Below, piece by piece: positions 40,918 to 49,978 of a stretch of 64,000 nt of DNA. Below the pieces are notes generated by a model. That model made no database searches. It had not been told where the DNA came from and saw nothing but the letters and a program-made list of their open reading frames with translations. This DNA is from Hyphomicrobiaceae bacterium. GTDB taxonomy: Bacteria > Pseudomonadota > Alphaproteobacteria > Rhizobiales > Hyphomicrobiaceae. The stretch spans positions 248,001 through 312,000 of the forward strand of contig JACKJI010000001.1 of the NCBI GenBank assembly GCA_020638035.1, given 5' to 3'. Position 1 is the stretch's first letter, and the number at the start of each line of letters is the position of its first letter. Position numbers and translations under genes: made by a program.

Positions 40918-42608
40918 TCGGGTCTTGGTTGCGTGAAAACGCTGTAGTTGAGCCTAGCTCGCGCGAAGACTGGTGAAGAGTAGCTGAGATCGGCTGTTCG
41001 GAGTAGATTTTGCGTCGGATGGCGTCTGTGGGCGCGGCTTAGGTGCCTGGATCGACCTGGTGAGGCTTTCGCAAGTCGCATTGGCTGCGGTCTGCCCCGT
41101 CAAGCTCTCATTGCCGCGATGAGCGGTTTGACACCCATGATGTTCATCACGCGCGTCAGATTGTATGCGAGCACGGCCAGCGCCATCTCGGTCGCGACCT
41201 TCGGCAACGTGCGCATTTGGAAGTGCGTTGCCCCCATCCGCGCTTTGATCGTACCGAACGGATGCTCGACCGTTTCACGTCTTTGTCGCATCGCTTGTGG
41301 ATTGGCATCGAGCCGGTCCTGAACGGCTTCAAGGATGTGTTCGTTTTCGGAACGTGCGATGCGCCGCTCCCGACCGGTCGTGCACAGCGCCTTGAAGGCA
41401 CAGTCGCCGCACACCGTCGTCCAATAGCGCCGCAGCGTCAGACCTCTCTCAACGTTGGTATATCGATACGTGAGCTTCTCGCCGGCAGGACAACGGTAGA
41501 CATCCTCGTCGGCCAAGTACGCAAAGTCCTGCTTACCGAAGCGTCCCTCGGCTTTCGCATTCGACGTCATGCGCCTCGGTAGTGTCAGCGTGACGCCCGC
41601 GTTCGTGCACGCCACGATCTCGTCGGTATCGAAGTAACCGCGATCAGCCACTGCCTCCAGCTTGTCGACCGCCAGCGCGGCCTTGGCCTGCTCGGCCATG
41701 TTCGCCAAATGCGCCGTATCATTGCCGACGTTCGTCACCTCGTGTGCAACGATTATATGGTGCTCGGTGTCGACAGCGGTCTGCACGTTGTAGCCGACCA
41801 CGCCCGAGCCGCGCCCGCTCGTCGCCATCGAGCGGCTGTCGGGATCGGTGAGCGAGATCTGGCCGTCAGGCGAGGCCTTCATGAGCGCCACGTGAGCGGC
41901 GAGCTTGCCCATTTCCTCTATCAGCCTAGCAAGCTTCTCCTTGAGGTGTGCGGCCTTCTTCTTCAGCGCCTCGGTCGGATTTTGCCGGTCGGCCGTTTCC
42001 AATTGCTGCAGATAGCGCTGCGCGCTTTCATTGAGCTGCTGTCGCCGCCGCTCGACCTTGTTGTCCGTGAAATTCCGGTCTCGATTGTTCACTGCCTTGA
42101 ATTTCGAGCCGTCGATGGCGACGCTTGCCTTGGTCAGCAATCCCATTCTTCGGCACAGTTCCACGAACTGCACACAGACTTGTTTGATCGCCTTGCCGTT
42201 GTCCTTGCGGAAATCGGCAATCACCTTGTCATCGGGCTGCAGCCGACCGATCAACCAGATCACCTCGAGATTGCGGCCGGCCTCCCGCTCGAGGCACCGG
42301 CTCGATGCGACCCGATTGAGGTAGCCGTAGATGTAGAGCTTGAGCAGAGAGGAAGGCTGGTAGCCGGGCCGGCCCGTTTCCGCTGGCGCAGTCTTGAATC
42401 CGAGCTTTTCGAGATCGAGGTGCGTTACGAACGCATCGATCGCACGCACCGGATTGTTCTCGTCGATATAGTCATCGAGGCTTTCAGGCAGCAAAGTCAG
42501 TTGGCCACGATCCGCTTCCCCGATGAACCGCTTCATGCGCCAGTCCCCGCCGCCGATTCAGAAATAGAATCATAGCAGGAGCTGCGTTTTCACGCAGCCT
42601 GGGTCACA
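40918..42608 (-). mobile_element. Intact IS1182-family insertion sequence
   Basis: The transposase gene is flanked by inverted terminal sequences. The left end at about 40921 has GGTCTTGGTTGCGTGAAAAC. The right end, on the minus strand from about 42605, has GACCCAGGCTGCGTGAAAAC, sharing TGCGTGAAAACGC. Each end can also fold on itself (GCGT-GAAA-ACGC). The exact outer boundaries and target duplication are not certain. Confidence 0.75.
41100..42536 (-). CDS. IS1182-family transposase
   Basis: A 478-residue full-length transposase starting MKRFIGEADRGQLTLLPESL. The DUF772 part (TGRPGYQPSSLLKLYIYGYL, RCLEREAGRNLEVIWLIGRL) is followed by the DDE core: ASVAIDGSKFKAVN, SLTDPDSRSMATSGRGSGVV and EAVADRGYFDTDEIV. 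Near the C-terminus lie cysteines (VYRCPAGEKL, CGDCAFKALCT) and ETVEHPFGTIKARMG with the last catalytic Glu. It appears intact and may be active. Confidence 0.94.
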   Translation of the reverse strand: MKRFIGEADRGQLTLLPESLDDYIDENNPVRAIDAFVTHLDLEKLGFKTAPAETGRPGYQPSSLLKLYIYGYLNRVASSRCLEREAGRNLEVIWLIGRLQPDDKVIADFRKDNGKAIKQVCVQFVELCRRMGLLTKASVAIDGSKFKAVNNRDRNFTDNKVERRRQQLNESAQRYLQQLETADRQNPTEALKKKAAHLKEKLARLIEEMGKLAAHVALMKASPDGQISLTDPDSRSMATSGRGSGVVGYNVQTAVDTEHHIIVAHEVTNVGNDTAHLANMAEQAKAALAVDKLEAVADRGYFDTDEIVACTNAGVTLTLPRRMTSNAKAEGRFGKQDFAYLADEDVYRCPAGEKLTYRYTNVERGLTLRRYWTTVCGDCAFKALCTTGRERRIARSENEHILEAVQDRLDANPQAMRQRRETVEHPFGTIKARMGATHFQMRTLPKVATEMALAVLAYNLTRVMNIMGVKPLIAAMRA

Positions 42609-42635
42609 ACCCGTCGGCATCCACCACCCCACCTC

Positions 42636-43454
42636 TCACTGGCGGCACTCCGCCATAGACTTGAAAGGACTTGGCGCTGTTGCGCGGTGCGCTATCGGGC
42701 AGCCTTCGTGGAACTGCCATAGTGTGCCCGGCTCCATCGTCTCCCAGCGCTCGTTGTCGGTCAGCGGTTGCGTGGCGATGACCGCAACACGGTCGTTAGG
42801 TGTCGTGACGCGCGCGAAGTCAACCGTCACGTCCTCGTCCTTCAAGTGCGCCTGGGCAAACGGCGCACGCCGCACGATGTAGGCAAGCTCGGTCGAACAG
42901 TGCGCAAAGAGACACGCACCGTTCGACAGCAGGAAATTGAAAATTCCCGTCGGCGCCAGCTCCTGCGTCAGCTCATGAACCGCCTCGAACAGCGCTTCGC
43001 GTGACGGCACCTGCGCGCCGAAACAATTCTTCAGCTCCTGCATGAGCCAGCAGAAGATCAACTCGCTGTCGGTGTCACCGACCGGCGTGAAACTCCCGGA
43101 CAGGTGCGGCTTGAACTGCGGCAGATGCCCGTTGTGCGCGAACACCCAGTAGCGCCCCCACATCTCGCGCACGAACGGGTGCGTATTCTCCAAGGAGGTC
43201 GGGCCGAGTGTCGACTTGCGGATATGCGCGATGACGTTGAGGGACTTGATCGGGTAGCTCCGCACCAGCTCGGCAATCTGTGAGTGCGCCGATGGCGTCG
43301 GATCGAGGAACGAGCGCACGCCCTTCCCCTCGAAGAACGCAATCCCCCAGCCATCCGAATGATGATCCGTCCCCCCGCCCCGTTGCCGGAACCCGGTAAA
43401 CGAGAAGCAGATGTCGGTTGGCACGTTGCAGTTCATGCCGAGGAGCTGACACAT
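42636..43454 (-). CDS. Class II glutamine amidotransferase (YafJ type)
   Basis: The start at 43454 is set by the catalytic Cys2 (MCQLLGMNCNVPTDICFSF), which must follow the initiator Met after processing. The 272-residue domain continues with GWGIAFFEGKGVRSFLDP, VIAHIRKSTLG, ENTHPFVREMWGRYWVFAHN and GDTDSELIFCWLM, matching the Ntn-hydrolase glutaminase fold. There is no synthase partner domain, as in YafJ-like proteins whose acceptor is unknown. It is transcribed away from the ACP-like gene and lies between the IS1182 copy and cmk. Confidence 0.9.
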   Translation of the reverse strand: MCQLLGMNCNVPTDICFSFTGFRQRGGGTDHHSDGWGIAFFEGKGVRSFLDPTPSAHSQIAELVRSYPIKSLNVIAHIRKSTLGPTSLENTHPFVREMWGRYWVFAHNGHLPQFKPHLSGSFTPVGDTDSELIFCWLMQELKNCFGAQVPSREALFEAVHELTQELAPTGIFNFLLSNGACLFAHCSTELAYIVRRAPFAQAHLKDEDVTVDFARVTTPNDRVAVIATQPLTDNERWETMEPGTLWQFHEGCPIAHRATAPSPFKSMAECRQ

Positions 43455-43794
43455 CGGCGGCCGTTGTCTCTCTGTGTTCGTTGTGCCGAGTCTAAAACGC
43501 TTTTCGATCCAATGAAATCGGATCGATGCGCTCTGATCCCGTCTTGGTGCATTTTTCTTTCTCGAACTGCTCTCCGGAGCCTCGGCAAATTCTCTCACGG
43601 CGGCGGTGACGATTGCACGCTTGAGCTAACCGGCGCGTGACGGCATCGGGCATGCCATCGTTAACCGTTCACCGCCAGCCATATGCCGGCTCGGCACCGT
43701 ACCCCACTGCGACGTCCTGTTCCGCGCGGCACTGCCGCTTGCCCTGCACCAAGGCAGAGTAACCGCAAGCCATGACTCGTCGGAGCAAGACTTC
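43455..43794. other. Divergent intergenic region before the ACP-like gene
   Basis: About 340 bases between two divergent genes with no supported coding region. It should contain both promoters. GGAGC precedes the ACP-like start. Confidence 0.4.
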
Positions 43795-44139
43795 ATGCAA
43801 AAACTATCGGCACAACTTTTTTCGATCCTCGCAAAATATGCGGGCGTCACCAGCATTCCGATCTCACCGGCGACCCGTCTCGCCGAGCTGGAAATCGACG
43901 AACTTGACCTGCCCATTATCCTGCTGGACCTCGAGGACGTCGTCGGCGTGGCGATTGACATCGTGCCGGATGCGGCCACCGCAGAGCTGTTGACCGTCGC
44001 CGATATTGCCGCCCTTGCACACTCAGCCATCACGCGGTCCAGGCAACCGATCCGTCGAGCGTCACCGAGACGCAAGAGCAATTGGATGTCGACCAGCGCC
44101 CGCGCCGCCTCGGCCGCGCTTCCCGCCCTTGCCCCTTGA
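43795..44139 (+). CDS. Acyl-carrier-protein-like protein lacking the phosphopantetheine serine
   Basis: The first 80 residues have the four-helix ACP pattern: MQKLSAQLFSILAKYAG, then ELEIDELDLPIILLDLEDVV and TVADIAALAHSAI. In active ACPs the second helix begins Asp-Ser-Leu, with Ser carrying the 4-prime-phosphopantetheine arm. Here it is Asp35-Glu36-Leu37, so the arm cannot be attached at the normal place. The last 30 residues are basic and Ala/Pro-rich. GGAGC lies ten bases before the ATG. It precedes cmk by 62 bases. It may serve as a protein-protein module rather than an acyl carrier, or have lost function. Confidence 0.65.
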   Translation: MQKLSAQLFSILAKYAGVTSIPISPATRLAELEIDELDLPIILLDLEDVVGVAIDIVPDAATAELLTVADIAALAHSAITRSRQPIRRASPRRKSNWMSTSARAASAALPALAP

Positions 44140-44201
44140 CCGCTGCGCCCGCCTGGGGCATCGGCATCGCCGGACCGGGGGCATGCGGGAGGCCTGCACA
44201 C

Positions 44202-44834
44202 ATGATTATCGCCATCGACGGGCCGGCGGCCTCCGGCAAGGGTACGTTGGCCAAACGCATTGCGGCTCATTTCGGTTATCAGTGCCTCGACACTGGCCTG
44301 CTCTATCGCGCAGTCGCACGCGACCTACTGGCGACCGGCCAGTCGCTGGAGGACGATAAGGCCGCCGCCTGGACCGCGCGGTCACTCGACCCCAAGACCC
44401 TCGACGACCCCGGATTACGGCTCCCAGGCGTTGGAGAAGCCGCCTCTGTCGTCGCCCGCATACCCGCTGTGCGTGCCGCACTGCTCGCCTTCCAGCGCGA
44501 TTTCGCCGCCCAGGAGCCCGGCGCCGTGCTCGATGGCCGCGACATCGGCACCGTCGTCTGCCCCGATGCCGATGTGAAGCTGTTCATCAATGCCAACGTC
44601 GATGTCCGCGCGCGCCGACGCTATGTAGAGCTGAAAAAGCGCGGCGAGCCGGTGACTTACGACGGCATCCTGGAAACCATCAAGGCCCGCGATGCGCGTG
44701 ATGCCGGCCGCGCCGACGCCCCCATGGCCATCGCCCACGACGCCCTGTTGCTCGATACGACCGATTTGGATATAGAAGCCGCATTCGACGCCGCTGTCGG
44801 ATTGATCAAGAGGAAGATCGGCCAACAGGGTTAG
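44202..44834 (+). CDS. cmk: Cytidylate kinase
   Basis: Cmk phosphorylates CMP and dCMP with ATP. The ATG at 44202 lies after GGGAGG and gives 210 residues. MIIAIDGPAASGKGTLAKRI is the P-loop, CLDTGLLYRAVARDL binds CMP, VLDGRDIGTVVCPDADVKLF is the conserved R-D-I-G block, and RDARDAGRADAPM is the lid region. It keeps its normal downstream neighbour rpsA. Confidence 0.96.
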   Translation: MIIAIDGPAASGKGTLAKRIAAHFGYQCLDTGLLYRAVARDLLATGQSLEDDKAAAWTARSLDPKTLDDPGLRLPGVGEAASVVARIPAVRAALLAFQRDFAAQEPGAVLDGRDIGTVVCPDADVKLFINANVDVRARRRYVELKKRGEPVTYDGILETIKARDARDAGRADAPMAIAHDALLLDTTDLDIEAAFDAAVGLIKRKIGQQG

Positions 44835-45084
44835 CGCCAGCCGCAACCCGAATTCAGTTGGCGGGCACGACACCCATCCAGCGGAACAGAAAGATCTCAT
44901 CCAGCGCATGTCTCCGGCAGGCCCCTGCCCGCACGCCTCTGCCGCGTGCGGCTCGACCCGTTGGCACAGGCGCAACTTCAACCGGCGGCAGTGGACTCGC
45001 GGACTGCGAGACCTTGCGGCCAACCCATAACGTTGCAGGGGCACCCTTATGCGCAAGGGAGACGCCCGATCACGAGGAGCCTAG

Positions 45085-46806
45085 ATGAGCACCGCAGTTT
45101 CCAAGGAGCTGAATCCCACACACGACGAGTTCGCCGCCATGCTGGCCGAAAGCCTGGCCAAGGACGATCTGACCGAAGGCGAAGTCGTAAAGGGCAAGAT
45201 CATCGCCATCGAGAAGGATCTCGCCGTCATCGACGTCGGCCTGAAGATGGAAGGCCGCGTGCCGCTGAAGGAGTTCGGCGTTGGCGGCAAGCCCGCCGAT
45301 CTGAAGCCGGGTGACGAGGTCGAGGTCTACCTGGAGCGCATCGAGAACGCGCTCGGTGAGGCTGTCCTGTCGCGCGAGAAAGCCCGCCGCGAGGAGAGCT
45401 GGAACCGCCTGGAGAAGCAGTTCGAGAAGGGCGAGAAGGTCCAGGGCGTCATCTTCAACAAGGTCAAGGGTGGCTTCACCGTCGACCTCGACGGCGCCGT
45501 TGCGTTCCTGCCGGGCTCCCAGGTCGACATCCGGCCCGTGCGCGACATCGGCCCGCTGATGCACCAGCCCCAGCCATTCCAGATCCTCAAGATGGACCGC
45601 CGCCGCGGCAACATCGTCGTTTCCCGCCGCTCCGTGCTGGAAGAGACGCGAGCCGAGCAGCGCGCCGACATCGTCGCGCGTCTCGAGGAAGGCCAGGTCA
45701 TCGACGGTCTCGTCAAGAACATCACCGATTACGGTGCGTTCATCGATCTGGGTGGCATCGACGGCCTGTTGCACGTCACCGACATGGCCTGGCGCCGCGT
45801 CAACCACCCCTCCGAGATCCTCAACGTGGGTGACACCGTGAAGGTGCAGATCATCCGCATCAATCCGGAGACCCAGCGCATCAGCCTTGGCATGAAGCAG
45901 CTGCAGTCGGACCCGTGGGAGGGCATCGAGGCGAAGTACCCAGTCGGAATGAAGGTCACCGGCAACGTGACCAACATCGCCGACTATGGCGCCTTCGTCG
46001 AGCTGGAGCCGGGCGTCGAAGGCCTGATCCACGTCTCGGAGATGAGCTGGACCAAGAAGAACATCCACCCCGGCAAGATCGTCTCCACGAGCCAGCAGGT
46101 CGAGGTCCAGGTGCTCGAGGTCGATCCGCAGAAGCGGCGCATCTCGCTCGGCCTCAAGCAGACCCAGGACAACCCCTGGGATGCCTTCCTCGCCGCCCAC
46201 CCGAAGGGCTCCGAGGTCGAGGGCCCGATCCGCAACATCACCGAGTTCGGCCTGTTCGTCGGCCTCGACGGCGGTGTCGACGGCATGGTCCATCTCTCCG
46301 ACCTCGACTGGAACCGTCCCGGCGACGAGGCGATCAAGGACTACAAGAAGGGCGACGCCGTTCGTGCCGTCGTGCTCGACGTCGATTCCACCAAGGAGCG
46401 CATTTCCCTCGGCATCAAGCAGTTGGGCGGCGATCCGATCGACACCATCGGCAAGTTCAAGAAGGGCGACACCGTCACCTGTACCGTCGTCCAGGTGCAG
46501 GAGAACGGCATCGAGGTGAAGCTCGCCGACAGCGAGATTGCCACCTTCATCAAGCGCTCCGACCTGTCGCGCGAGCGCTCTGAACAGCGGCCCGAGCGCT
46601 TCAACATCGGCGACAAGGTCGACGCAGCGATCACGACGATCGACAAGGCAGCCCGCCGCGTCGGCGTCTCGATCAAGGCGCTCGAGATCGCCGAGGAGAA
46701 GCAGGCGGTCGCCCAGTTCGGTTCGTCCGATTCGGGCGCCTCGCTCGGCGACATCTTCAAGGCGGCCATCAAGAAGCGCGAGGACAGCAACGGCGACGAA
46801 GGCTGA
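45085..46806 (+). CDS. rpsA: 30S ribosomal protein S1
   Basis: S1 binds mRNA on the small subunit and helps start translation. The 573-residue protein has six S1 repeats (about 30-100, 116-180, 200-270, 287-357, 374-444 and 460-530). Typical blocks are DITDYGAFIDLGGIDGLLHV-like segments, for example YGAFVELEPGVEGLIHVSEM and KRRISLGLKQTQDNPWD. The start sits after GAGGAGCC. The long antisense open frame over this gene is a codon-bias shadow. A strong hairpin follows 58 bases after the stop. Confidence 0.98.
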   Translation: MSTAVSKELNPTHDEFAAMLAESLAKDDLTEGEVVKGKIIAIEKDLAVIDVGLKMEGRVPLKEFGVGGKPADLKPGDEVEVYLERIENALGEAVLSREKARREESWNRLEKQFEKGEKVQGVIFNKVKGGFTVDLDGAVAFLPGSQVDIRPVRDIGPLMHQPQPFQILKMDRRRGNIVVSRRSVLEETRAEQRADIVARLEEGQVIDGLVKNITDYGAFIDLGGIDGLLHVTDMAWRRVNHPSEILNVGDTVKVQIIRINPETQRISLGMKQLQSDPWEGIEAKYPVGMKVTGNVTNIADYGAFVELEPGVEGLIHVSEMSWTKKNIHPGKIVSTSQQVEVQVLEVDPQKRRISLGLKQTQDNPWDAFLAAHPKGSEVEGPIRNITEFGLFVGLDGGVDGMVHLSDLDWNRPGDEAIKDYKKGDAVRAVVLDVDSTKERISLGIKQLGGDPIDTIGKFKKGDTVTCTVVQVQENGIEVKLADSEIATFIKRSDLSRERSEQRPERFNIGDKVDAAITTIDKAARRVGVSIKALEIAEEKQAVAQFGSSDSGASLGDIFKAAIKKREDSNGDEG

Positions 46807-46864
46807 TAGCCCTGACGCGGCGGCAGCACAGCTGCCCCGCAGTCGCACGATCCTGCTGAAGTAA

Positions 46865-46910
46865 AAAATCAAAGGCGCACGACAACTCATTGTCGTGCGC
46901 CTTTGATTTT
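46865..46910 (+). terminator. Strong intrinsic terminator after rpsA
   Basis: Two perfect 21-base arms (from AAAATCAAAGGCGCACGACA to its exact complement ending GATTTT) enclose the loop CTCA. The A-rich left and T-rich right flanks make it look like a rho-independent terminator that could work in both directions. It lies between rpsA and sppA. Confidence 0.9.
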
Positions 46911-47053
46911 GAGACCTGCTCCAACCAATGCGCTTTTCGACTTTCAGCGGCGCGTTGAAATCCGGCCTAAAGCTTGCTTAGGCTTATGGAAAGGCACGCA
47001 TAATTAACGAATTCTGACCCCGCGGTGCCGGAGAGTAGGAGTAGACGGCTGCC

Positions 47054-48022
47054 ATGATGCTCGAAACTGAAACCGTCCTGGATCGCCGCAGGTTACGCCG
47101 GCACGTCTCATTCTGGCGCATTGCGGCCATTGTGGCCGTGCTGCTGGCTGTTGGCGCGCTGTTGCTGTCCAGCGAAACCATGCAAGCGCTGACCAGCAAG
47201 GACTACGTCGCCCGCGTGTCGATCACGGGAACCATTACCGAGGATCGCAAGCAGCTGGAGATGCTCGACAAGATCGCCGAGGACGACAAGGCCAAGGCAC
47301 TCATTGTCTTCGTCAACAGCCCGGGTGGCACTTCGACGGGCGGCGAAGCCCTCTATCTGGCGCTCCGCAAGGTCGCCGACAAGAAGCCGGTCGTCGCTCA
47401 ATTCGGAACGGTTGCCGCATCCGCCGGCTACATCGTTGGCCTGGCCACCGATCATATCGTCGCCCGTGGCAACTCCATCACCGGTTCGGTGGGTGTGATC
47501 GCCCAGTGGCCCGAGTTCGCTGGCATCCTTGAAAAGGTCGGCGTCAAGGTGAACGAGATTCGCTCCGGCGAACTCAAGGCCTGGCCCTCTCCCTTCCAGC
47601 CGCTTGAGGAAAAAGGCCGCGCCGCCACCCAGGACATGGTGGACGAAAGCTTCAGTTGGTTTCTCAATCTTGTGAAAACCCGCCGCGGTGTGGATACCAC
47701 GAGCGTACCCGGGCTCGAGAAGGGCCGCATTTTCACCGGCCGCCAGGCGCTCTCCCACAAGCTCGTCGACAGCATCGGCGGCCTTGACGAGGTGCGCGAC
47801 TGGCTCAAGGAAAAACATAAGATAGACAAAGACTTGAAGGTCGTCGACAAGAAGCCGGAGGCGGAATACAAGCTGGGACTCTTCGGCGCCTCCAACACGT
47901 CGATGCGCGATCTGGCCGCCGAGATGGTAACCGGCGCCGCAGACGCTCTTTCGGGCGGGCAAGCAAGCCTCGCGTTGCGTCTTGACGGCCTCGTCTCGGT
48001 TTGGCACCCTTCGGAAAATTGA
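47054..48022 (+). CDS. sppA: Signal peptide peptidase SppA, short form
   Basis: SppA cuts leftover signal peptides at the inner membrane. The 322-residue protein has one N-terminal membrane anchor (FWRIAAIVAVLLAVGALLL) and a single peptidase domain. VFVNSPGGTSTGGEALYLAL forms the oxyanion region, Ser123 in VAASAGYIVGL is the nucleophile, and Lys175 in RSGELKAWPSPF is the general base. This is the one-domain type found in many bacteria. ATG at 47057 is an alternative start. It precedes ihfB, the normal arrangement. Confidence 0.94.
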   Translation: MMLETETVLDRRRLRRHVSFWRIAAIVAVLLAVGALLLSSETMQALTSKDYVARVSITGTITEDRKQLEMLDKIAEDDKAKALIVFVNSPGGTSTGGEALYLALRKVADKKPVVAQFGTVAASAGYIVGLATDHIVARGNSITGSVGVIAQWPEFAGILEKVGVKVNEIRSGELKAWPSPFQPLEEKGRAATQDMVDESFSWFLNLVKTRRGVDTTSVPGLEKGRIFTGRQALSHKLVDSIGGLDEVRDWLKEKHKIDKDLKVVDKKPEAEYKLGLFGASNTSMRDLAAEMVTGAADALSGGQASLALRLDGLVSVWHPSEN

Positions 48023-48058
48023 AGGATTACAAATACTTTTTCAGGGAGCGAGGCCGTC

Positions 48059-48352
48059 GTGATCAAGTCGGAGCTGATCCAGAAAATCGCTGCGGCGAAC
48101 CCGCACCTCTATCACCGCGACGTCGAGCGCATCGTCAACGTCATCTTTGACGAGATTGTCGATGCGCTGGCTCGCGGCGATCGCGTCGAGCTGCGTGGCT
48201 TCGGAGCATTCACCGTCAAGCACCGTCCCGCGCGCGAAGGTCGAAACCCGCGCACCGGCGAGCCTGTGCCCGTCGAGGAGAAATTCGTTCCCTTCTTCAA
48301 GACCGGAAAGGATCTGCGCGACCGGCTTAACGGCAGCACGCCGGAAGCGTGA
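48059..48352 (+). CDS. ihfB: Integration host factor beta subunit
   Basis: IHF is a DNA-bending heterodimer that shapes promoters and recombination sites. The 97-residue protein starts at GTG 48059 behind GGGAGCGAGG. It has [40 protein letters not shown] and [19 protein letters not shown], the beta-arm with the intercalating proline (N-P-R-T-G) typical of the family. The beta rather than alpha subunit is favoured by sequence and by position after rpsA and sppA. Confidence 0.95.
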   Translation: MIKSELIQKIAAANPHLYHRDVERIVNVIFDEIVDALARGDRVELRGFGAFTVKHRPAREGRNPRTGEPVPVEEKFVPFFKTGKDLRDRLNGSTPEA

Positions 48353-48580
48353 CGGGTTGGAGAGGCTGCAGTGGCACGTGCGGCCTTGAAACCGTCTGCA
48401 CACCATGAGGATGCGTTTGATCTCTTCGTGAGATAAGAAAAAGCATCTCAGACGATTGACGTTCGAGCCGGCGGGACTTGCGGCAATCCACGCGACCCTG
48501 ATACGCAGCGGCGTCGTCCGCGACGAAGGCCGGGCCGGCACCAGACCAGACCCGACGAGCAACCCGAGAAGGCGACCACC

Positions 48581-48928
48581 GTGCTCAAGCGTATCATTCT
48601 GCTACTCATATCGTTTCCCGTAGCGCTGCTGCTCATCACGCTGGCCATTGCCAACCGCCACAGCGTGCGCATGGTGCTCGACCCCTTCCGGCCCGAAGCA
48701 CCGGTCATCTCGCTCGACCTGCCGTTCTTCTACTATCTCTTCGGTACTCTGCTGCTTGGCGTCGTCGCAGGCGGCACTGCCGTCTGGATGAGCCAGAGCC
48801 ACTGGCGCCACACCGCGCGCCACCGCACCCAGGAGGCGCGCCGCTGGCACGCCGAAGCCGATCGCCTGACACGCGAGCGCGATGCCGACGTCGACAGGTC
48901 CAAGCAGCTCGCCATTGCCGGCCGCTGA
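48581..48928 (+). CDS. lapA: LapA-domain membrane protein
   Basis: A 115-residue protein with two membrane helices (RIILLLISFPVALLLITLAI and FFYYLFGTLLLGVVAGG) and a basic cytoplasmic tail that is probably coiled. The N-R-x-S-V segment between them (ANRHSVRMVLDPF) is the LapA signature. LapA proteins take part in lipopolysaccharide assembly control with LapB in enterobacteria; no lapB is present here. It starts at GTG 48581 and follows ihfB by 228 bases. Confidence 0.82.
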   Translation: MLKRIILLLISFPVALLLITLAIANRHSVRMVLDPFRPEAPVISLDLPFFYYLFGTLLLGVVAGGTAVWMSQSHWRHTARHRTQEARRWHAEADRLTRERDADVDRSKQLAIAGR

Positions 48929-49274
48929 TCCGAACGCTCCGATCGCGCCACTAGCAATTGCTCATGGATTGGATCGCGACAACACGACATGCGCAATCGC
49001 TTGGCCGCGTCCCACACCAACAGGTGGATGGATTGCAGCCTTACGGCCTCGAGATTTTCGCTCGGCGTAATCAATCCTGAGGCCGCAAACGCCGAGAACG
49101 TAGTCAATAGCGTGAGCTGCGCGGCATACGCCATCGCTTGCACGCGCACGTTATCATCCAATCGTTCGGCAGCTACTGATGATGGTGCCGCCAAGCGTGC
49201 AACGAGCCCGCCGGCCCCATGCCGTACACTCCACGCGCCCCAGAAGGACTGATCCGCAATACCGGTTGATTGAA
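48929..49274. other. Interval between lapA and the TRIC channel gene
   Basis: About 345 bases. An antisense open frame spans it and the lapA gene, but it has no family features and looks like a codon-bias shadow. No gene is supported. Confidence 0.4.
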
Positions 49275-49970
49275 ATGCCCTTTGAAGCCACATTCACATC
49301 GGTGGTCTCTTTCCTCGACGCCGCCGCGGTTGCGGTATTCGCGATCACAGGCGCACTCGTCGCCAGCCGCAAGGAGATGGACATCTTCGGCTTCGCGCTC
49401 CTCGGCACCGTCACGGGAGTCGGCGGCGGCACGGTGCGCGACCTTTTGCTCGGCAAGCTGCCAGTCTTCTGGGTCCAGCAGCCAACTTACGCGGCGATCG
49501 CACTCGTCGCCTCGGCTATCGTCTACTTCCTCGCCCACATTCCCGAGTCCCGCTATCGCCTGATCCTCTGGCTCGACGCCGTTGGTCTGTCACTGGTCTG
49601 CGTCATCGGCGCCGGCCGCGGTCTTGCTGCCGATGCGGGCGCTTTCATCGCCGTCGTGATGGGCGTCATTACCGCCGTCTTCGGCGGCATCATCCGCGAT
49701 GTTCTGGGTGGCGAGAGCCCGGTGATCCTGCGCCGCGAGATCTACGTTATTCCCGCCCTGCTTGGCGCGCTCGGCTTCGTCCTGATGCGCACCGCCGGCG
49801 TTGCCTACCCGCTGTCCGCGATAGGCGGCTTCGCGCTCTGCTTTACGGTGCGCGGTCTCGCCCTCTATTACGGCTGGTCGCTTCCGCCCTATAAGTCGAG
49901 ACCCGGCCGGACTCCAGCCGACGTCGCGCCCGCCCCGTCTAACCCTGGAGCCTCCGGCAACCAAGGCTGA
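49275..49970 (+). CDS. TRIC-family (UPF0126) potassium/cation channel
   Basis: Bacterial TRIC proteins are trimeric cation channels with seven helices built from two repeats. The 231-residue protein shows both. Repeat 1 has DAAAVAVFAITGALVASRKE and VTGVGGGTVRDLLLGKLPVF. Repeat 2 has LILWLDAVGLSLVCVIGAGR and GVITAVFGGIIRDVLGGESP. The G-G-x-x-R-D loops are the family hallmark. The ATG at 49275 is chosen by alignment to this start. A proline-rich tail ends it. It leads into trpF by eight bases. Confidence 0.92.
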   Translation: MPFEATFTSVVSFLDAAAVAVFAITGALVASRKEMDIFGFALLGTVTGVGGGTVRDLLLGKLPVFWVQQPTYAAIALVASAIVYFLAHIPESRYRLILWLDAVGLSLVCVIGAGRGLAADAGAFIAVVMGVITAVFGGIIRDVLGGESPVILRREIYVIPALLGALGFVLMRTAGVAYPLSAIGGFALCFTVRGLALYYGWSLPPYKSRPGRTPADVAPAPSNPGASGNQG

Positions 49971-49978
49971 GCCACGCC

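Noticed and set aside
45070..46890. 606-residue antisense open frame over rpsA
   Set aside because: It mirrors rpsA in the opposite frame and has a repetitive Asp/Leu composition caused by the S1 repeats. rpsA is certain.
48733..49293. 186-residue minus-strand open frame spanning lapA and the following gap
   Set aside because: It has no protein family features and overlaps lapA, which has clear membrane helices.
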